This document shows positions 63,284 to 64,000 of a stretch of DNA of 64,000 bases, piece after piece (position 1 is the stretch's first letter; every line of letters starts with the position of its first letter). The notes under the pieces were generated by a model. That model was given only the letters and a program-made list of their open reading frames with translations. It was not told where the DNA came from and ran no database searches. Made by a program: the position numbers and the translations under genes. Location of the stretch: positions 1,550,001-1,614,000 of the forward strand of contig NZ_CP013200.1 in NCBI RefSeq assembly GCF_001445575.1, in the 5' to 3' direction. This DNA comes from Arthrobacter alpinus (lineage in GTDB: Bacteria; Actinomycetota; Actinomycetes; Actinomycetales; Micrococcaceae).

Positions 63284-64000
<717 letters not shown>

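Overview
The window reads as a chromosomal segment of a high-GC actinobacterium, most probably Micrococcaceae (Arthrobacter-like). This is an inference from the gene set: WhiB1, the MtrA-MtrB-LpqB system, a 180 kDa-class NAD-glutamate dehydrogenase, an Rv3235-family protein, frequent GTG starts, apparently leaderless genes, and gene orders shared with Mycobacterium (etfBA...iscS-mnmA; mtrAB-lpqB-comF-hpf-secA; pdtaS next to whiB1). I saw no tRNA or rRNA genes, CRISPR array, transposase or phage genes. It is mostly core genome with a few accessory islands.

Layout. 1-2.9 kb: end of an HtrA-type protease, then a two-gene FtsX-like ABC exporter on the minus strand. 3.2-5.0 kb: etfB-etfA. 5.0-6.3 kb: an AbiEi/endonuclease-fold-like gene bracketed by two related long palindromes. 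6.3-10.7 kb: a SAM methyltransferase, TrmL-like tRNA methylase, J-domain protein, diacylglycerol-kinase-like lipid kinase and a lipoprotein. 10.7-15.6 kb: a pterin/folate-like minus-strand cluster (folE, ferredoxin-reductase-like flavoprotein, folP2-type protein, RibD-C reductase), divergent from a cysteine-rich (probably Fe-S) regulator. 15.8-20 kb: a conserved unknown protein, cysteine desulfurase, mnmA and a TIGR03086-type protein. 20.1-25.7 kb: a complete peptide/nickel-type ABC importer. 25.9-28.5 kb: chorismate mutase, a MetE-like protein and an SGNH hydrolase.

28.6-34.7 kb: a minus-strand operon of a Pro/Gln-rich membrane protein, DUF4129, DUF4350, MoxR ATPase and DUF58 proteins, divergent from mtrA-mtrB-lpqB (35-39.5 kb). 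After these come comF-like, hpf, a YcaQ/AlkX-like gene and secA (to 45.5 kb). 45.6-51 kb: Rv3235-family and LysM proteins (minus), then an unknown protein, a small HTH protein, and a SAF (CpaB-like) plus CpaE-like ATPase pair. 51.1-58.7 kb: NAD-glutamate dehydrogenase, PdtaS-like kinase, whiB1 and a small membrane protein. 58.8-63.3 kb: a large FHA-FtsK/EssC-like ATPase. The window ends inside a UDP-galactopyranose mutase gene.

How genes may work together: the cysteine desulfurase can supply sulfur to MnmA; MtrAB-LpqB, SecA, LysM, UDP-galactopyranose mutase and the MoxR/DUF58 operon relate to envelope homeostasis; PdtaS and WhiB1 are neighbouring regulators as in Mycobacterium. The parts least explained by standard annotation are the palindrome-bracketed AbiEi-like gene, the folE/folP2 cluster with its putative operator, the EssC-like protein without visible type VII partners, and the CpaE-like ATPase whose P-loop lysine is replaced.
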